Part shown: positions 35,000 through 42,806 of the stretch, piece after piece
How positions within the stretch are numbered: position 1 is the stretch's first letter
How the letters are laid out: every line of letters starts with the position of its first letter
Assembly (NCBI GenBank): GCA_910575475.1
Contig: CAJTGD010000002.1
Coordinates: 186,001 to 250,000 of the forward strand
DNA length: 64,000 nucleotides
Direction of reading: 5' to 3'
DNA from: Lachnospiraceae bacterium
GTDB lineage: Bacteria; Bacillota; Clostridia; Lachnospirales; Lachnospiraceae
Notes under the pieces: model-generated
Seen by the model: only the letters and a program-made list of their open reading frames with translations
Database searches by the model: none
What the model was told of the DNA's origin: nothing
Position numbers and translations under genes: made by a program

Positions 35000-36054
35000 A
35001 AATCCGCACCTCCCCTGTCTGAGCATTGCTCTCCGCAGGTTCCCGCTCCGCATGCCCTTGCTTTCTCAATTTTCGGAATCCGCGGGCCGCATGCCTCCGC
35101 TTTCTCAATTTTCGTAACCTGCGCTCCGTCTGTCTCCGCTTTCTCAATGTTTGTTATTTGCCGGCCCTCTGCTTTTCCTGCTGTCCACCCCATTTCCTGA
35201 CTCCGCAGCAGGTACATATACCCGTCTTCCAGGGAGGGTTGCCGGACTTCCCACGGTTCCTCCGGCGGGGCATCGGACAGAACCCGGTACTCCATACCCC
35301 CGCGGAGATGGCTGATATTCAGGCAAATATATTTCTCCCTGATCTGCTGATCCTGTTCCTTCGGCGCCGTAATCTGATAAACTTTTCCGTCTGCCAGCCC
35401 GGACAGTTCCTCCGTGCTCCCCTGAAAAAGCAGACTGCCCTCATGCAGCACGGCAACTCTGCCACAGATGGCTTCCACGTCCGAAGCAATATGGGTGGAT
35501 AAAAGCACGATCCTTCCCTCCGAAAAATCACTCAGCAGGCTGCGAATCCGGATGCGTTCTTCCGGGTCGAGTCCTGCCGTCGGTTCATCCACAATCAAAA
35601 TCCGGGGATCATGCAGGAGAGCCTGTGCGATTCCCAGGCGCCGCAACATTCCGCCGGAAAGTGCCCGGATCCTCGTCCCGGCTTCGTCTTTCAGGTTCAC
35701 CCGTTCCAGCAGTGCATTGATCCGCTCCCGCCGCAAGGGGTTCGGGATCTCCGACAGCAACCCGAGATAATCCATTGCTCCAAAAACCGTCATGCTTTGA
35801 TACATGGAAAAATCCTGGGAAAGATAGCCCACGATCTCCCTGACTCTTGCCGTTTCCCTGATTGAAATGTTGTCCATCCGGATGCCGCCGCCTGACGGAG
35901 CCGAAAGCCCTGCCAGGATCCGCATCAGGCTCGTCTTTCCCGCGCCGTTCCTGCCCAGCAGTCCATAGATCCCGGCAGGGATGGTCAGAGAAATGTCCTT
36001 GAGCGCTGTTCTCCGGGAATAGCTTTTGGACAGATTGGTGATCACAATTTCCAT
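34996..36054 (-). CDS. ABC transporter ATPase subunit
   Basis: A 352-residue ATPase with Walker A GRNGAGKTSLM near residue 34, a Q-loop in LSQDFSMYQSMTVF, signature LSGGMLRRLGIAQALL, Walker B RILIVDEPTAGLDPEER and switch His in STHIASD. Residues about 220-300 form an accessory domain. The last ~60 residues are a three-fold 13-residue repeat (TKIEKAEACG type) that is not part of the ATPase fold. It is first in an operon with two membrane subunits and sits next to a VanRS-like two-component system. This suggests export of, or resistance to, a peptide or envelope-active compound (inference). Confidence 0.88.
   Translation of the reverse strand: MEIVITNLSKSYSRRTALKDISLTIPAGIYGLLGRNGAGKTSLMRILAGLSAPSGGGIRMDNISIRETARVREIVGYLSQDFSMYQSMTVFGAMDYLGLLSEIPNPLRRERINALLERVNLKDEAGTRIRALSGGMLRRLGIAQALLHDPRILIVDEPTAGLDPEERIRIRSLLSDFSEGRIVLLSTHIASDVEAICGRVAVLHEGSLLFQGSTEELSGLADGKVYQITAPKEQDQQIREKYICLNISHLRGGMEYRVLSDAPPEEPWEVRQPSLEDGYMYLLRSQEMGWTAGKAEGRQITNIEKAETDGAQVTKIEKAEACGPRIPKIEKARACGAGTCGEQCSDRGGADL
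35049..35165 (-). repeat. 39-nt minisatellite (3 units) at the end of the ABC ATPase gene
   Basis: Units 35049-35087, 35088-35126 and 35127-35165 encode 13-residue units of the form (V/I)(T/P)KIEKAEACG. The unit length equals that of the GH3 repeat, but the sequence is unrelated. Confidence 0.8.
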
Positions 36055-36068
36055 ATAAAACCTCCTTT

Positions 36069-36123
36069 GGAACTGTTCCTTATAAACTGCCGCAAGATAT
36101 ACACATTATTTTGAAACAGTTCC
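36069..36123. promoter_or_regulatory. Paired palindromes, possible operator of the ABC exporter operon
   Basis: GGAACTGTTCC (36069-36079) and GAAACAGTTCC (36113-36123) lie 44 bp apart, centre to centre, just upstream of the ATPase gene. They are candidate binding sites for the adjacent OmpR-type regulator or another factor. No clear promoter can be placed. Confidence 0.3.
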
Positions 36124-36403
36124 TTACATCATTTTAGTCAAACGGTGTGCTTCACAGTGTAAGCACTGTACATGCAGATATCTGCAAAACGCTATTCCGT
36201 TTGCTGTAAATGGATTTTAAAATGGAAAAGACAACTTTTCGACAAAAGAAAAGCATCCCTTTTTTCATTACACAAAAGAAGTCAGGATGCTTCGTGGAAA
36301 TTTTTAATAAAATTTGAAAATCTGACTTTAAGACAAGTCAAATTGATGAGTTATTTATTGACAGTTCCATACATATAGCACGGAGATCAATCTTTACAGT
36401 GCC
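36124..36403. other. Non-coding gap between kinase gene and exporter operon
   Basis: AT-rich sequence holding the probable terminator at 36241-36291 and no visible gene. TTGACA at 36358 lacks a partner -10. Confidence 0.4.
36241..36291 (-). terminator. Probable terminator of the response regulator/kinase transcript
   Basis: On the minus strand AGCATCC (36285-36291) pairs with GGATGCT (36252-36258), followed by a T-rich tract. The loop is long (26 nt), so this is tentative. Confidence 0.45.
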
Positions 36404-37747
36404 TCACCTCTGCCGCGCAACATCAAGCGCCGCCGTTACAGCCGCACCGAACACATTTCCATCCTCATTTTTCACCATATTGATATCCGTTTCATCCCCT
36501 TCACAAATCCCCTCGCCACCAATAATATTCTCTATTTTCAGATACCCTCCGTGCTTCTCGCAGAGCAGCCTGCATATGCCAAGGCCAATGCCGAAATGTA
36601 CCTCCCTGTTTCCGGAACGCCTGTCCCGGGCAGATTCGCCCTGTGTTTCTTCCGCCCACAGTGGAGGATTTCCATCGCGCAATTCTTCCGGACGCAGTGC
36701 AGGATCCCCGCCGGGCAGCTCCGCCGCCCGCCGCAGCGTCTCCCCGGAGAATCCATTTCCATCGTCCTGTACGGTGATCAGAAGCAGCCGTCCCTTGCGG
36801 CTCACTTCCACAATCACCTGCTTCTTCCGATACCGCATGGCATTCTGCAGAAGATTTTCCAGAATGCGGAACAGCACGCTTCGGTCGAGAAAAACCGAAG
36901 GCTCCGGAACCTCCGCCCGAAAAATGATCGTGTCCTCATCCGCAAGCTGCCGGACGTTGCTTTCCATCTCTCTCAGCAGATTCGCCGTATCCTGATCCTC
37001 CCGGTTGAGCCGGATGCCCTCCAGCTTTTCCGCCTCACGGACTCCCTCCGTATATCGGGCCAGCCGCTGAACCGCCCCCTGCATGGAGGCCACCGTCTCC
37101 ATCAGCATTTCCTCCGTAATCCTGTCTGCCGGAATGTTTTTTTCCAGAAAATCCAGATACCCCTGGAGCACCGTGATCGGCGTGCGCAGGTCGTGAGCCA
37201 CGGACTCGTTCAGGAGCTTTCGCTGTTCCAATGCCTCCCAAAGCTGTCTGTAATTTTGCCGCAGCTCGCCCCGCATCTTTTCCATAGAACCGCACAAGCT
37301 TCCCAGCTCGTCGCCGGAAGTATAAGTGATCTGAAAATCAAGGTCATTTTCCTGGATCCTCCGGATCCCGTCCTGCAGCTGGCGGATGGGCTCCCGCAGC
37401 TTCACGCGGTAATAAACCGCAGCCGCCGTACCGATCCCGCCCACGATATAAAGGACAGGCAGCCCGATCATTGCAAAATAGCATCCGTAATATGCCGCGT
37501 TCTGCGCCGGACTCAGTTCATGCCATTCAAATTCGTTCTGATCCGCCGCCAGTATGATCCCTCCTGTGTGCTCATCTACCGTATAATACGGATTTCGGAT
37601 CGTCGCATAGCGGTTCCGGAGGATTTCCTGCTGTGCCCGGTTTGCAAAAAATATGGTTGCCCCGGAAAGAATACCGACCGCGCAGACCGTGGTCAGAAAT
37701 GTAACTGTCATGGATCGTTTGATCCGTCCGTTCTTCACTTTGCCCAT
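36404..37747 (-). CDS. VanS-like sensor histidine kinase
   Basis: A 447-residue membrane kinase. TM1 lies at about residues 12-32, an extracytoplasmic segment of about 50 residues follows, then TM2 at about 87-108 and HAMP (PIRQLQDGIRRIQENDLDFQ). The phosphoacceptor His185 is in NESVAHDLRTPITVLQGYLD. N-box LENLLQNAMRY, G1 DDGNGF and G2 GIGLGICR follow. Between G1 and G2 is a non-family Pro/Glu-rich insert with two 12-residue units (GGDPALRPEEL and DGNPPLWAEET). The start at 37747 overlaps the regulator gene. It partners the adjacent OmpR regulator and likely senses envelope stress or a peptide. Confidence 0.88.
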   Translation of the reverse strand: MGKVKNGRIKRSMTVTFLTTVCAVGILSGATIFFANRAQQEILRNRYATIRNPYYTVDEHTGGIILAADQNEFEWHELSPAQNAAYYGCYFAMIGLPVLYIVGGIGTAAAVYYRVKLREPIRQLQDGIRRIQENDLDFQITYTSGDELGSLCGSMEKMRGELRQNYRQLWEALEQRKLLNESVAHDLRTPITVLQGYLDFLEKNIPADRITEEMLMETVASMQGAVQRLARYTEGVREAEKLEGIRLNREDQDTANLLREMESNVRQLADEDTIIFRAEVPEPSVFLDRSVLFRILENLLQNAMRYRKKQVIVEVSRKGRLLLITVQDDGNGFSGETLRRAAELPGGDPALRPEELRDGNPPLWAEETQGESARDRRSGNREVHFGIGLGICRLLCEKHGGYLKIENIIGGEGICEGDETDINMVKNEDGNVFGAAVTAALDVARQR

Positions 37748-38412
37748 CTGTACCCCACTCCCCATACGGTTTCGATATAATTTTTCTCCGTGTGCTCCGC
37801 CAGCTTATTCCGGATCCGGCGGACATGCTCCTTCACCACGATGCTGTCCCCCTCGCCGTCATACCCCCACAGTCTTTCGTAGATCGTCTCCCGATCCAGC
37901 ACCATCCCCGCATTCCGTGAAAGTAGCCCGATGATCTCAAATTCTTTTTTCGAAAAATCCAATTCCTGCCCGCCCCAAAATACCGCCCTGGCATTATAAT
38001 CAATGAGCAGCTCTTCGTCAAATTTCAGATCCGCGGACCGGATTTTGCGCTCCTCCCGGCGCAGATGTGCCCGGATCCTTGCCAGAAGCTCCTCCATGCG
38101 GAAGGGCTTCGTGATATAGTCGTCGCCTCCGGCAGTCAGGCCCGTTACGACATCCCGTTCCGTGACCCTTGCCGTCAGGAACAGGATCGGGCAGGAAATG
38201 TGTTCCCGCACATGCCGGCAGAACTCCAGGCCGTCCATCCCGGGCATATTGATATCCAGGAGGATCAGATCCGGGGCGGCAGACAGCAGCTCCAGAGCTT
38301 TCTTCGCGCTGTCCGCAGTGTATACGAGAAAATCTTCTGCCTGCAGGCAGGTTTTCAGCATCGAAAGTATCATTTCTTCATCGTCTATGATTAAAATTTT
38401 CTGTTTTCCCAT
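37735..38412 (-). CDS. OmpR-family response regulator
   Basis: A 225-residue regulator. The receiver has D10/D11 acidic residues, phosphoacceptor Asp53 in LILLDINMPGMDG, and Lys in ITKPFRMEEL. The winged-helix output domain spans about 128-223 (FSKKEFEIIGLLSRNAGMVL, VVKEHVRRIRNKL, IETVWGVGYRW). Its gene overlaps the kinase start by 13 nt. It probably controls the ABC exporter operon downstream. Confidence 0.9.
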   Translation of the reverse strand: MGKQKILIIDDEEMILSMLKTCLQAEDFLVYTADSAKKALELLSAAPDLILLDINMPGMDGLEFCRHVREHISCPILFLTARVTERDVVTGLTAGGDDYITKPFRMEELLARIRAHLRREERKIRSADLKFDEELLIDYNARAVFWGGQELDFSKKEFEIIGLLSRNAGMVLDRETIYERLWGYDGEGDSIVVKEHVRRIRNKLAEHTEKNYIETVWGVGYRWAK

Positions 38413-38586
38413 CCTGTCCGCCCTTCTCCGGTATTCCGGCAGATTTTTAAAATGTCACGTTTATTTTAGCACTGAAAACACATTTTTCCAATGCGATGTT
38501 CCAAAAAAGAAGTTGTGAATTCGTCTAATTCTGGTATTATGAAATTGTGCTGGATTGATGACAGTTTATAAAAACCTAAAAAAAGC

Positions 38587-38615
38587 TTGACAGAACATTT
38601 GTTCTTTCGTATAAT
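38587..38615 (+). promoter_or_regulatory. Consensus promoter with an SOS (LexA) box in its spacer
   Basis: TTGACA (38587-38592), 17-bp spacer, TATAAT (38610-38615): a perfect sigma-A promoter. The spacer contains GAACATTTGTTC (38593-38604), which fits the Gram-positive LexA operator GAAC-N4-GTTC. LexA bound here would block polymerase, so the downstream toxin-antitoxin operon should be DNA-damage inducible. Confidence 0.8.
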
Positions 38616-38651
38616 AAAATAAATTCCAATCGGAAGAAAGGGGGACATATC

Positions 38652-39071
38652 ATGTATTCCGCATTGAACATTGCAAAGTATATTATTGATAAATGCACGA
38701 GAGAACGATATCCTGTCTCCAATTTACAATTGCAAAAAATACTCTACTATATCCAGAGAGAATTTTTGCAGTTGGGAACAAAGGCTTTTTCAGAAGAGAT
38801 CGAAGCATGGCAGTTCGGCCCCGTGGTTCCGGCAGTATACAGACAGTATTGCGGCTTTGGCGCTCTGTCTATCCGGATGCGGTATCACGTCGAGCTGGAT
38901 GAAGATTTTATGAATATCATTGACCCTATCGTTGAAAAAAAACGTTTGCTGAATCCCTGGGATATGGTGAGCGATACACATAGCCTGGGAAAAGCCTGGG
39001 ATCTGATCTACAGGGGCGGCCTGGGTGATCATCAGGTGATTCCGCAGGAGCTGATACGCAGCAAAGGATAA
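38652..39071 (+). CDS. Panacea-domain (DUF4065, SocA-like) antitoxin
   Basis: A 139-residue protein starting MYSALNIAKYIIDKCTRERY, with LQLQKILYYIQREFLQLGTK and AWQFGPVVPAVYRQYCGFGA, the signature of the Panacea/DUF4065 domain. These proteins act as antitoxins that bind and neutralise many unrelated toxins encoded next to them (family knowledge). The ribosome binding site AAAGGGGG precedes the ATG. The partner toxin gene starts 4 nt after its stop. The promoter carries a LexA box. The gene is AT-rich, as is its partner. Confidence 0.85.
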   Translation: MYSALNIAKYIIDKCTRERYPVSNLQLQKILYYIQREFLQLGTKAFSEEIEAWQFGPVVPAVYRQYCGFGALSIRMRYHVELDEDFMNIIDPIVEKKRLLNPWDMVSDTHSLGKAWDLIYRGGLGDHQVIPQELIRSKG

Positions 39072-39075
39072 AAAT

Positions 39076-40036
39076 ATGAGACTATTAAAAGAACAGGATA
39101 AAAGAGACTCGCTGAACGAGGTTCTGATTGAATTATCCAAATCACAGGATATCTTAAAAGAACCTCGCGGCAGAGCCTCTTTTTTTTATACGGCTTGAAT
39201 CCATATATTATAATTGCGATGAAGAAAATTTCCGTCATTTTTATTCGGATATATTTTCTGCATTGACCTTGATCGACGGTGATCCTGCACTCGGCAGTCT
39301 GGACATTCTGGCCCAGAACATTCAGACTATCAAAAACGGATATATGCCTAAGAACAAAGATGAAAACGGTAAGCTCATCAATATCAGCAAAGAAATCGTC
39401 AAATTATACGATCACACCAATTTAGATATTGCCCGGATCAACTACACGAAAACAATGACGAACGATACCAGATCAGAGCTTATCAAGAATAAGCTGCTGG
39501 TTACTCAATTGGAAGAAAAAGTCCGTACATCGGATGCGGCATTTAAGGAATTGTCACAGAAGACAATCGAGGATGCCCGGCAATTATCTGGTGTGGTCCA
39601 GGAAAAGCAGAGGGATATGCAGAAGGAGTATATTACGATTCTGGGCATCTTTGCATCAATTGTGCTGGCATTTACCGGCGGAATGGCATTTTCCAGTTCG
39701 ATTCTGGAAAATATAGATAAGTCCTCTGTATACAGAAGCGTACTGATTGCTTTTGTTATTGGATTGGTATTTTTTAATTTAATCTGGCTGCTCATTGATT
39801 TTATACGTGATATTAATGGGAAAGGGATCCGTAAAAAATGGCTGTGGTTCCTGGTGAATCTTATTTTGATCGGAGGGATTCTCGGAACATACCTTTCCTA
39901 TAAATATGGATGGTTCCTCAGAAATGAACATTTACATGTTTCTTCGGACAGCGCATTCTTTGCACTGTCCGATACTAAGAAGTTGAAACAAAGAGTTTTG
40001 CTTGCGAAATTTGCGCCTACGGCGGTCGCGCCATGA
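39076..40036 (+). pseudogene. Panacea-associated membrane protein (putative toxin), frameshifted at a T8 tract
   Basis: The first frame gives MRLLKEQDKRDSLNEVLIEL and runs to a stop at 39196-39198. Dropping one T from the run at 39180-39187 lets the frame continue FIRLESIYYNCDEENFRHFY and into an unbroken frame to 40036. Reconstructed length is about 319 residues. The C-terminal part has three hydrophobic segments (YITILGIFASIVLAFTGGMA, VLIAFVIGLVFFNLIWLLID, WLWFLVNLILIGGILGTYL) after a helical domain (NLDIARINYTKTMTNDTRSE). The likely role is a membrane-acting toxin neutralised by the Panacea protein. The state here is off unless slippage restores the frame; a sequencing error is also possible. 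Confidence 0.65.
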
Positions 40037-40079
40037 CATCTACCTTGTACGCCGCAGTGCGCATCCTCCCGGAGGGTTT

Positions 40080-40817
40080 TTATTCCCTCCTGCCGGAGCA
40101 GTAGACAGCGACTGCCCGGCTGACAAACTCGGCAGTCCCTTCACCTCCCGCCTGGTCGATGTTGTGCTTCATTCGTTCATCGCCCGCATACATCTGACCC
40201 AATCCGCTGAGGATCTCATCGGTGCAGTGATAATAGTTCTCTGTGATCCATGCCTGCAGCTCTTCTATTTTTTCCTGTACCTCCCTGTCGGCAGGCGAAT
40301 GCTCCCGAAGAGAACCCAGTTCGGCAAACAAAGCCATCATCCTGTCCGCAGCTGTTTTCATTTCCTCCTCTGTCCTTCCTTTTCTCTTTTGCTCATACTC
40401 CGCGTATGCCTTCGTCGTGCCCCATTTCTCCCGGGCCTCCTCTGCATACCGGTCAAACTCTGTCTTTTGAAATGCGTCAAAATTCATGATATCTGTTCCT
40501 CCTTTTTGAACTTCACGGGCAAATGAAATCAGTTCATCAATATGCTTTCGCCGCAGCTCCAGCAATTTGATCTGCTGCGCAAGCGCCTCCCCCGGATCAA
40601 AACGCGGATTGTCGAGGATGACCTTGATCTCCTTTAACGGAAATTGCAATTCACGGAAAAATAAGATATTCTGCAGGCGTTTCAGCGCGGCGCCGTCATA
40701 GAGCCGGTAGCCTGCCTCCGTTACCCTGGTGGGCTTTAACAAACCGATCGCGTCATAATGATGGAGCGCGCGGACACTGATCCCTGTAAGTTTGCTGATT
40801 TCATTTACCGTTCGCAT
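40080..40817 (-). CDS. MerR-family regulator with TipAS effector-binding domain
   Basis: A 245-residue regulator. The N-terminal MerR helix-turn-helix (TVNEISKLTGISVRALHHYD, RLYDGAALKRLQNILFFREL) is followed by a coiled dimerisation helix (to about residue 110). The C-terminal TipAS domain (YAEEAREKWGTTKAYAEYEQ, EIQAWITENYYHCTDEIL-like segment, YAGDERMKHNID) binds antibiotics or other hydrophobic ligands in characterised relatives. The start at 40817 follows GGGAGG. Its own promoter upstream has the 19-bp spacer expected for MerR control, indicating autoregulation. Confidence 0.85.
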   Translation of the reverse strand: MRTVNEISKLTGISVRALHHYDAIGLLKPTRVTEAGYRLYDGAALKRLQNILFFRELQFPLKEIKVILDNPRFDPGEALAQQIKLLELRRKHIDELISFAREVQKGGTDIMNFDAFQKTEFDRYAEEAREKWGTTKAYAEYEQKRKGRTEEEMKTAADRMMALFAELGSLREHSPADREVQEKIEELQAWITENYYHCTDEILSGLGQMYAGDERMKHNIDQAGGEGTAEFVSRAVAVYCSGRRE

Positions 40818-40854
40818 CGTATTTCCTCCCGTTTTTTTTGCCTTTATTCTGTGG

Positions 40855-40890
40855 TTTACCCAAAGGGCATCCCTTCGCGGCAATTCGGCT
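40855..40890. repeat. Intergenic repeat family A, copy 5 (partial)
   Basis: TTTACCCAAAGGGCATCCC followed by TTCGCGGCAATTCGG lies in the leader of the MerR gene. Only the left half of the family core is retained. Confidence 0.45.
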
Positions 40891-40950
40891 GATTCATAAT
40901 CTGTTCAGTTCTTCAAAGACGCGGCCGCGATCCTGTTCTGAACAATTTTG

Positions 40951-40981
40951 AGTATATACTATGACATAGCGTCAGAGTCAA
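40951..40981 (-). promoter_or_regulatory. MerR-type promoter/operator with 19-bp spacer
   Basis: Minus-strand TTGACT (40976-40981) and TATACT (40951-40956) are 19 bp apart, the lengthened spacer of MerR-activated promoters. The spacer holds the near-palindrome ACTCTGAC-GCTAT-GTCATAGT. It precedes the MerR/TipAS gene, so autogenous activation on ligand binding is likely. Confidence 0.7.
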
Positions 40982-41065
40982 TCCTATTTTTAAAAATATT
41001 TCTTAAAAGTCGTTACTTCCTTTTCTGCCTGCACAGCAGCTTTAGGTTCCAGCGCTATCCCGGTC

Positions 41066-41269
41066 GCCGCAATCCGTGACGGCGTGGAAATCCTCAGCTA
41101 TAACCCCTGGTCCTTTATTGACCTGATCTCCAGCAGACAGGGGATGGAAAAGCGTTACGGCCTGGTCTATGTAAACCGTACAAATGAAAATGAGAAGGAT
41201 CTGAAGCGCTATCCCAAGGATTCTTATTATTGGTATCAGGAATGTATCCGGAGGAACGGGGATATCTAA
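41066..41269 (+). pseudogene. C-terminal remnant of a GH1 beta-glucosidase
   Basis: The frame AAIRDGVEILSYNPWSFIDL then ISSRQGMEKRYGLVYVNRT and LKRYPKDSYYWYQECIRRNG matches the C-terminal 65 or so residues of GH1 (6-phospho-)beta-glucosidases (GYxPW..IDL.S...G..KRYG..YV). The remaining ~400 residues are missing upstream, so this is a decayed gene. A GTG codon at 41084 could start a 61-residue peptide, but it has no ribosome binding site. Confidence 0.8.
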
Positions 41270-41534
41270 CCGGCCCATTATTTTCCCCCCCTGCCCCGCT
41301 CAAAGTCGGAGCAGGGGGATTATAAACATCTGCCGCAGGGACAGTTCCTTAGATGATTGATATTATTACAAGGCATGCAGCTTGGTAATATGTTTCCTGC
41401 CAAAATCCAGACTGGAACGAGACAAATTCATTGTGTAAAACTTATGTAATATAGGTTATGATCCCCGTATTTCAGGTTCTCTATGTAGAATTATCCGAAA
41501 CCGTGTGATAGGATGGAAAGTAAAGGAGGGCATT

Positions 41535-41963
41535 ATGGGATTTTGGATATTTTTGCTGATCATGGAATTATTGATTCCATTTACTATGATCGGAATTGGA
41601 AGATCTTATATGAAAAAACCGCCGGAAAAAATCAACAGCGTAACCGGATATCGGACATCCATGTCCATGAAAAACAGAACAACCTGGGAATTTGCCCACA
41701 GGTATTGCGGAAGGATCTGGTATCTCTGCGGAATCCTATTATTGCCGATATCCGTGATTATCATGTGCCATGTGATAGGGCAGGACAAGGATACCATAGG
41801 AAATGCCGGACTCATCCTGTGCGCCGTTCAAATGATTATTTTGGCCGGTTCTATCATTCCTACGGAAATCGCTCTGAAAAAGAAGTTTGATAAAAATGGT
41901 AGGAGATGGCAGCCTCCGGTTGATCGGGCCAGTACTCCATCCGGTCAGAAAAAGGGCTTTTGA
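41535..41963 (+). CDS. SdpI-family membrane protein
   Basis: A 142-residue protein with about four hydrophobic segments. The SdpI motif (INSVTGYRTSMSMKNRTTWE, then FAHRYCGRIW) follows the first segment. In Bacillus, SdpI gives immunity to the SDP toxin and signals to its regulator. Here no toxin gene is adjacent, so the role is open: immunity to a related peptide, or a general SdpI-like protein. The start at 41535 follows AAGGAGG. It appears monocistronic. Confidence 0.75.
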   Translation: MGFWIFLLIMELLIPFTMIGIGRSYMKKPPEKINSVTGYRTSMSMKNRTTWEFAHRYCGRIWYLCGILLLPISVIIMCHVIGQDKDTIGNAGLILCAVQMIILAGSIIPTEIALKKKFDKNGRRWQPPVDRASTPSGQKKGF

Positions 41964-42049
41964 ATTGCCTAGTACAATGTTGCATTTACGTCGTTAAAAG
42001 TTCCAGCCGGCGCGGCGTGGATCCCTGGAGCGGACGCCGTACCGCTCTC

Positions 42050-42403
42050 CTACACAGCATCCCTTCCAAGGATCCCTGCCTTTTTCAGATATCCGATCCC
42101 GTCACAGCATCCCCTGAAATAGATTGACTCCATTTCCATATCTGTAAGCCTGCTTTTCAGCTCCAGTACCTTGATCAGCGCCGTGCATTCCTGCTCATTC
42201 AAGTCTGACGTTTTCTCAGCGTCAAATATCTCCAGGACCTTGGGATATGCTTCATACAGCGTTTCGATCTCGTCCCGGACAGAGCGGTAGACTTCATTTT
42301 CTCCGGGCAGCTTTGCAGTGACTACACTCAGATACTCCGCAAAAATATCTCCGTAGAGATCCACAAATGTCTCAAATGCGAATCCGTCCTTCACCTTCCT
42401 CAC
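42050..42403 (-). CDS. Small conserved-type hypothetical protein
   Basis: A 117-residue acidic, helical, soluble protein (MRKVKDGFAFETFVDLYGDI, LYEAYPKVLEIFDAEKTSDL, SIYFRGCCDGIGYLKKAGIL). No enzymatic or DNA-binding motif is recognised. The pattern EAYPKVLEIFDAE...LNEQE resembles short uncharacterised proteins seen in many Lachnospiraceae, but no function is known to me. The AGGTGAGGAAGGTG upstream is a plausible ribosome binding site. Confidence 0.5.
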   Translation of the reverse strand: MRKVKDGFAFETFVDLYGDIFAEYLSVVTAKLPGENEVYRSVRDEIETLYEAYPKVLEIFDAEKTSDLNEQECTALIKVLELKSRLTDMEMESIYFRGCCDGIGYLKKAGILGRDAV

Positions 42404-42806
42404 CTCCGCTTTTTCGCAGAATACTCTTGAAAAATCATTTGTAACAGAATACCACAGAAATTATACTGCCCAAAAATCTACAATTTATATCTTGTGAACG
42501 GCCGGATGGCCACAGATATTTTTTTCAGCTATACGGTTTCAGTCCCTCTTTTACACCCTGTTTTCGATCGGAAATGTCACTGGCTTTGTTTGCCATAAAA
42601 TCACTTTTCCTTTCTTTTGTAATAGTGGCTGGACTCAACAGGCTAAAGCCCATATTCAAAATGGGACAGCGCCTTTTCCGCACTGTCCCATTTTAATTAC
42701 AGACCTATACTCACGGTCGATGAAATCTGTCATAAATATCGCGCCTGCCGAAAAACGGCATAATTCCCTATGCGGCTGGCACTCAGTATAACACCTTTTT
42801 TACGGT
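42404..42806. other. Non-coding gap with hairpin and repeat remnants
   Basis: No gene is visible. It holds a strong hairpin at 42658-42694 and family C-like repeat blocks (GATGAAATCTG, TATGCGGCTGGC, CACTCAGTATAAC) at 42713-42793. Confidence 0.4.
42658..42694. terminator. Strong hairpin, possible bidirectional terminator
   Basis: A perfect 12-bp stem AAAATGGGACAG/CTGTCCCATTTT with a 13-nt loop lies downstream of the Rpn nuclease gene on the minus strand. The T tract is short (four). Confidence 0.6.
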
